From: Mesorhizobium sp. B4-1-3
GTDB taxonomy: Bacteria > Pseudomonadota > Alphaproteobacteria > Rhizobiales > Rhizobiaceae
DNA: 64,000 nt
Assembly: GCF_006439355.1 (NCBI RefSeq)
Contig: NZ_VFTG01000003.1
Coordinates: 62,001-126,000, forward strand
Reading direction: 5' to 3'
The notes beneath the pieces were generated by a model. That model did not search any database. It worked only from the letters and a program-made list of their open reading frames with translations, and was not told the origin of the DNA. Each line of letters starts with the position of its first letter. Positions within the stretch are counted from its first letter, which is position 1. The translations under genes were made by a program, and so were the position numbers. Shown here in pieces: positions 62,115 to 64,000 of the stretch.

Positions 62115-62801
62115 ATGTCAGGCGCCTACGATCTCGGAACCAACCTGGTCCGCCGTATCTATGAAAAGCGCATAGATACACCGGCCATTCTTGATGCCGG
62201 CACGCATTTTCCGAATGCCGCGAAGTTCACCGCCGCCTGGCAAGACATCCGCGACGAGGCCTTGGCGGCGAAGCTGAACAACGCGCCGCGCTTCCACGAC
62301 ATCATGCCGGAGCAGGCCGATATCTCGGCCAATGACGGTCTCGACTGGCGCATGTTGGTGCTCAAGGCCTACGACATGACGGTCCCGGAGAACCTGGCAA
62401 GGATGCCGGTGCTGACCCGGCTGCTTTCGGAGTGCCCGGAGGTCAAATCGGCGGCCGTCTCGTTCCTCGCCCCGCGCAAGCACATCCCGCCGCACCGGGG
62501 ACCTTTTCGCGGCATCATGCGGTTCCATCTCGGCCTGGTCATCCCAAAACAGGCGGATGGCCGCCCGGCAACGATCATGATGATCAATCACGAGGAAAGG
62601 CGCATCGCCGACGGCGAGTGCATGCTCTGGGACGACACGTTCGAACATGAAGTCATGAACAACTCGGATCAGCCTCGCGTCGCTCTCCTGCTCGACGTAT
62701 GGCGCCCGCAAATGCCGCTCGACATGGAAATCCTGTCGCGTGTGATCGTGCGCGGCGTGCAGGTGGGGATGCGCTATCGCGGCGTGTCGTTCGGTGGCTG
62801 A
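62115..62801 (+). CDS. Aspartyl/asparaginyl beta-hydroxylase family protein
   Basis: 228 residues of the AspH/LpxO-type 2-oxoglutarate- and iron-dependent oxygenase fold. The region KSAAVSFLAPRKHIPPHRGPFRGIMRFHLGLVIP holds the first iron-binding His and the R-x-H-L motif. WDDTFEHEVMNNSDQPRVALLLDVWRPQM carries the second His and the 2-oxoglutarate-binding Arg. Members hydroxylate peptide residues or lipid A acyl chains; the substrate here is unknown. It is monocistronic, convergent with the DUF982 gene. Confidence 0.88.
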   Translation: MSGAYDLGTNLVRRIYEKRIDTPAILDAGTHFPNAAKFTAAWQDIRDEALAAKLNNAPRFHDIMPEQADISANDGLDWRMLVLKAYDMTVPENLARMPVLTRLLSECPEVKSAAVSFLAPRKHIPPHRGPFRGIMRFHLGLVIPKQADGRPATIMMINHEERRIADGECMLWDDTFEHEVMNNSDQPRVALLLDVWRPQMPLDMEILSRVIVRGVQVGMRYRGVSFGG

Positions 62802-62817
62802 AAGCTGCGTTGTGGGC

Positions 62818-63123
62818 CTAAGCCCGCGCGTCGCGATATGCTCCTGCCCTGCTGCCAAGCTTGCCGGGGAACATCGCATCCTTCGCCAGCAATCCGCTGA
62901 CACGACAGAAGGCCGCGAAGGCGCGGCAGGCTTCCTCGGCGCTGGCCACATCGACCGTCGCGCCGAAGCAGGCGTTGAACGCGGCTTCGTAGACCTTGCC
63001 CTGGCGGCGCTTCGGCCAGTCCTGCAGGAAATCGAGCGCCTGCTCGACGCTGTAGATTTCCTCGACCGGCAGGCCGGGCGCGGGCGTGATGCGCACCGGC
63101 ACCTCGAATTGCAGTCTGTCCAT
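62818..63123 (-). CDS. DUF982 domain protein
   Basis: 101 residues starting MDRLQFEVPVRITPAPGLPVEEIYSVEQALDFLQDWPKRRQGKVYEAAFNACFGATVDVASAEEACRAFAAFCRVSGLLAKD. This matches the small DUF982 family that is abundant in Mesorhizobium and other Rhizobiales. The function is unknown. The inner ATG at 63123 gives standard length; an upstream start would add 35 atypical residues. Confidence 0.85.
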   Translation of the reverse strand: MDRLQFEVPVRITPAPGLPVEEIYSVEQALDFLQDWPKRRQGKVYEAAFNACFGATVDVASAEEACRAFAAFCRVSGLLAKDAMFPGKLGSRAGAYRDARA

Positions 63124-63339
63124 TCCCTGTCTCCCGAACTGGCGTAGCTCCAGCAACGCCGCTCGTTTTGAAAAGTTGCTTTTGGCGGCCTTCTGACTCG
63201 CAAATGTGACCTCAGTGCGATGAAACAATGGGTTCGCGGGCGCGGCGGATCGGCGTCGGTCTGCATCGATGCCGGCCGCATTGCCAATGCCGGATTTCCA
63301 CCGTATTGCCGGCCATCACAGCTGCCATGGACGAAAAAT

Positions 63340-64000
63340 ATGAGCGAGATCCGGGTCGAGTCCCTTGTCAAGCGCTATGGCGACACCACCGCACTGGACG
63401 GAGTTTCGCTGGCTTTTCCGGAGGGATCGTTCACGGCGCTGCTCGGCCCTTCCGGCTGCGGCAAGACGACGATGCTGCGGTTGATCGCGGGCTTCGAGGC
63501 GCCGAGCGAAGGCTTCGTGTTCCTCGGCGACGCGCTTATCGCCGACCCGAAGCGGCAGGTGCCGCCGGAGGCGCGCAATATCGGCGTCGTTTTCCAATCC
63601 TATGCGCTCTGGCCACATATGGATGTCGCGGAAAACGTCGCTTATCCGCTGAAAGCGAGGCACGTGCCTTCCGCCGGCATCCCCGCTCGCGTCGCGCAGG
63701 TGCTCGATATCGTCGGGCTCGGCGGCTACGCCAGGCGTCGCATCGACGAATTGTCGGGCGGCCAGAGGCAGCGCGTGGCGCTAGCCCGCTGTCTCGTTGC
63801 CGAAACCGGCATCATCCTGTTCGACGAGCCGCTCGCCAATCTCGACATGCATCTGCGCGCCTCGATGGTCGACGCCTTCCGCGATGTCCATCGCCGCACC
63901 GGCGCGACCATCGTCTATGTCACGCATGATCAGGCCGAGGCGCTGGCGCTGGCGGATCGCGTCGCCGTGATGAGCAAAGGCAGAGTGCTGCAGGCCGCAC
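63340..64000 (+). CDS. ABC transporter ATP-binding protein (PotA/FbpC-type), 3' truncated by window
   Basis: The frame runs open to the window end. It starts MSEIRVESLVKRYGDTTALDGVSLAFPEGSFTALLGPSGCGKTTMLRLIAGFE (Walker A). Then come VVFQSYALWPHMDVAENVAYPL (Q-loop), the signature ELSGGQRQRVALARCL, Walker B IILFDEPLANLD, and the switch His in VYVTHDQAEALALADRVAVMSKG. This is the spermidine/putrescine, iron(III) or phosphonate importer class, usually with a C-terminal TOBE domain, which is beyond the window. The substrate cannot be assigned. Confidence 0.92.
   Translation, partial: MSEIRVESLVKRYGDTTALDGVSLAFPEGSFTALLGPSGCGKTTMLRLIAGFEAPSEGFVFLGDALIADPKRQVPPEARNIGVVFQSYALWPHMDVAENVAYPLKARHVPSAGIPARVAQVLDIVGLGGYARRRIDELSGGQRQRVALARCLVAETGIILFDEPLANLDMHLRASMVDAFRDVHRRTGATIVYVTHDQAEALALADRVAVMSKGRVLQAA

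Noticed and set aside
1..64000. CRISPR arrays, rRNA genes, replication origin
   Set aside because: No regularly spaced repeat-spacer pattern, rRNA-like sequence, or DnaA/repABC context was recognised by eye. The only tandem array is the GCGAATA run after gcrA.

Overview
The window looks like chromosome of a Mesorhizobium or a very close relative (Rhizobiales, Phyllobacteriaceae). Supporting this are high GC, an Agrobacterium/Mesorhizobium-type gbpR-chvE-gguABC sugar locus, a SAM-II riboswitch before metZ, GcrA, an OmpR-family pair next to an RND pump, a luxR-luxI-crotonase quorum-sensing cluster, and several dispersed intergenic repeats that recur within the window. This assignment is inference from gene content; no database search was possible.

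Layout. 1-4.1 kb: a frameshifted histone-deacetylase-family gene cut by the window edge, a small membrane protein, tRNA-Gly(CCC), and a three-gene minus-strand set of PQQ/quinoprotein accessory proteins (CxxxCW rhodanese-like protein, SoxYZ-like carrier, zinc metallohydrolase). Next to these is an unusual Tat-signal His/Arg-rich protein and a perfect 15-bp inverted repeat. 4.2-10.8 kb: gbpR divergent from chvE-gguA-gguB-gguC, with an intrinsic terminator between chvE and gguA. 11-19 kb: dCTP deaminase, SAM-II riboswitch plus metZ, a GT2/GT21-like glycosyltransferase, apaG, hslO, and argD-argF with a terminator-like hairpin in the argD leader. 19-28.6 kb: gcrA, corA, phoR-phoU, ppk2, the luxR-luxI-crotonase trio, a solute-binding protein, and an IS5-family element. 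28.6-46 kb: housekeeping genes, namely acyltransferase, thrS, a class D beta-lactamase, yidD, an IscU/SufU-like scaffold, folE, hisI, a patatin, recJ, glpX, hom, an aminotransferase, phaC and a YcbK/M15-like lipoprotein.

46.4-53.8 kb is an accessory segment that begins immediately after tRNA-Glu(TTC). It holds small, mostly unrecognised genes: a predicted membrane protein, a three-gene translationally coupled operon divergent from an HTH regulator, a Panacea (DUF4065) antitoxin-like gene with a downstream partner, small secreted cysteine-containing proteins, a zinc-ribbon protein, and decayed genes. No integrase is visible. Its right edge carries a truncated, frameshifted copy of the 3' end of the adjacent histidine kinase gene, so about 560 bp is directly repeated 2.4 kb apart.

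53.9-64 kb: an intact response regulator/histidine kinase operon divergent from a Spy/CpxP-like periplasmic protein, with GGAAAC repeats between them, followed by an RND efflux adaptor and pump. The window ends with an Asp/Asn beta-hydroxylase-family protein, a DUF982 protein and a truncated ABC transporter ATPase.

No wholly new system can be proved from sequence alone. The strongest candidates for follow-up are the Panacea toxin-antitoxin-like pair, the three-component quorum-sensing cluster, the coupled island operon with its divergent regulator, the argD leader hairpin, the GANTC cluster before gcrA, and the kinase-gene duplication at the island edge.
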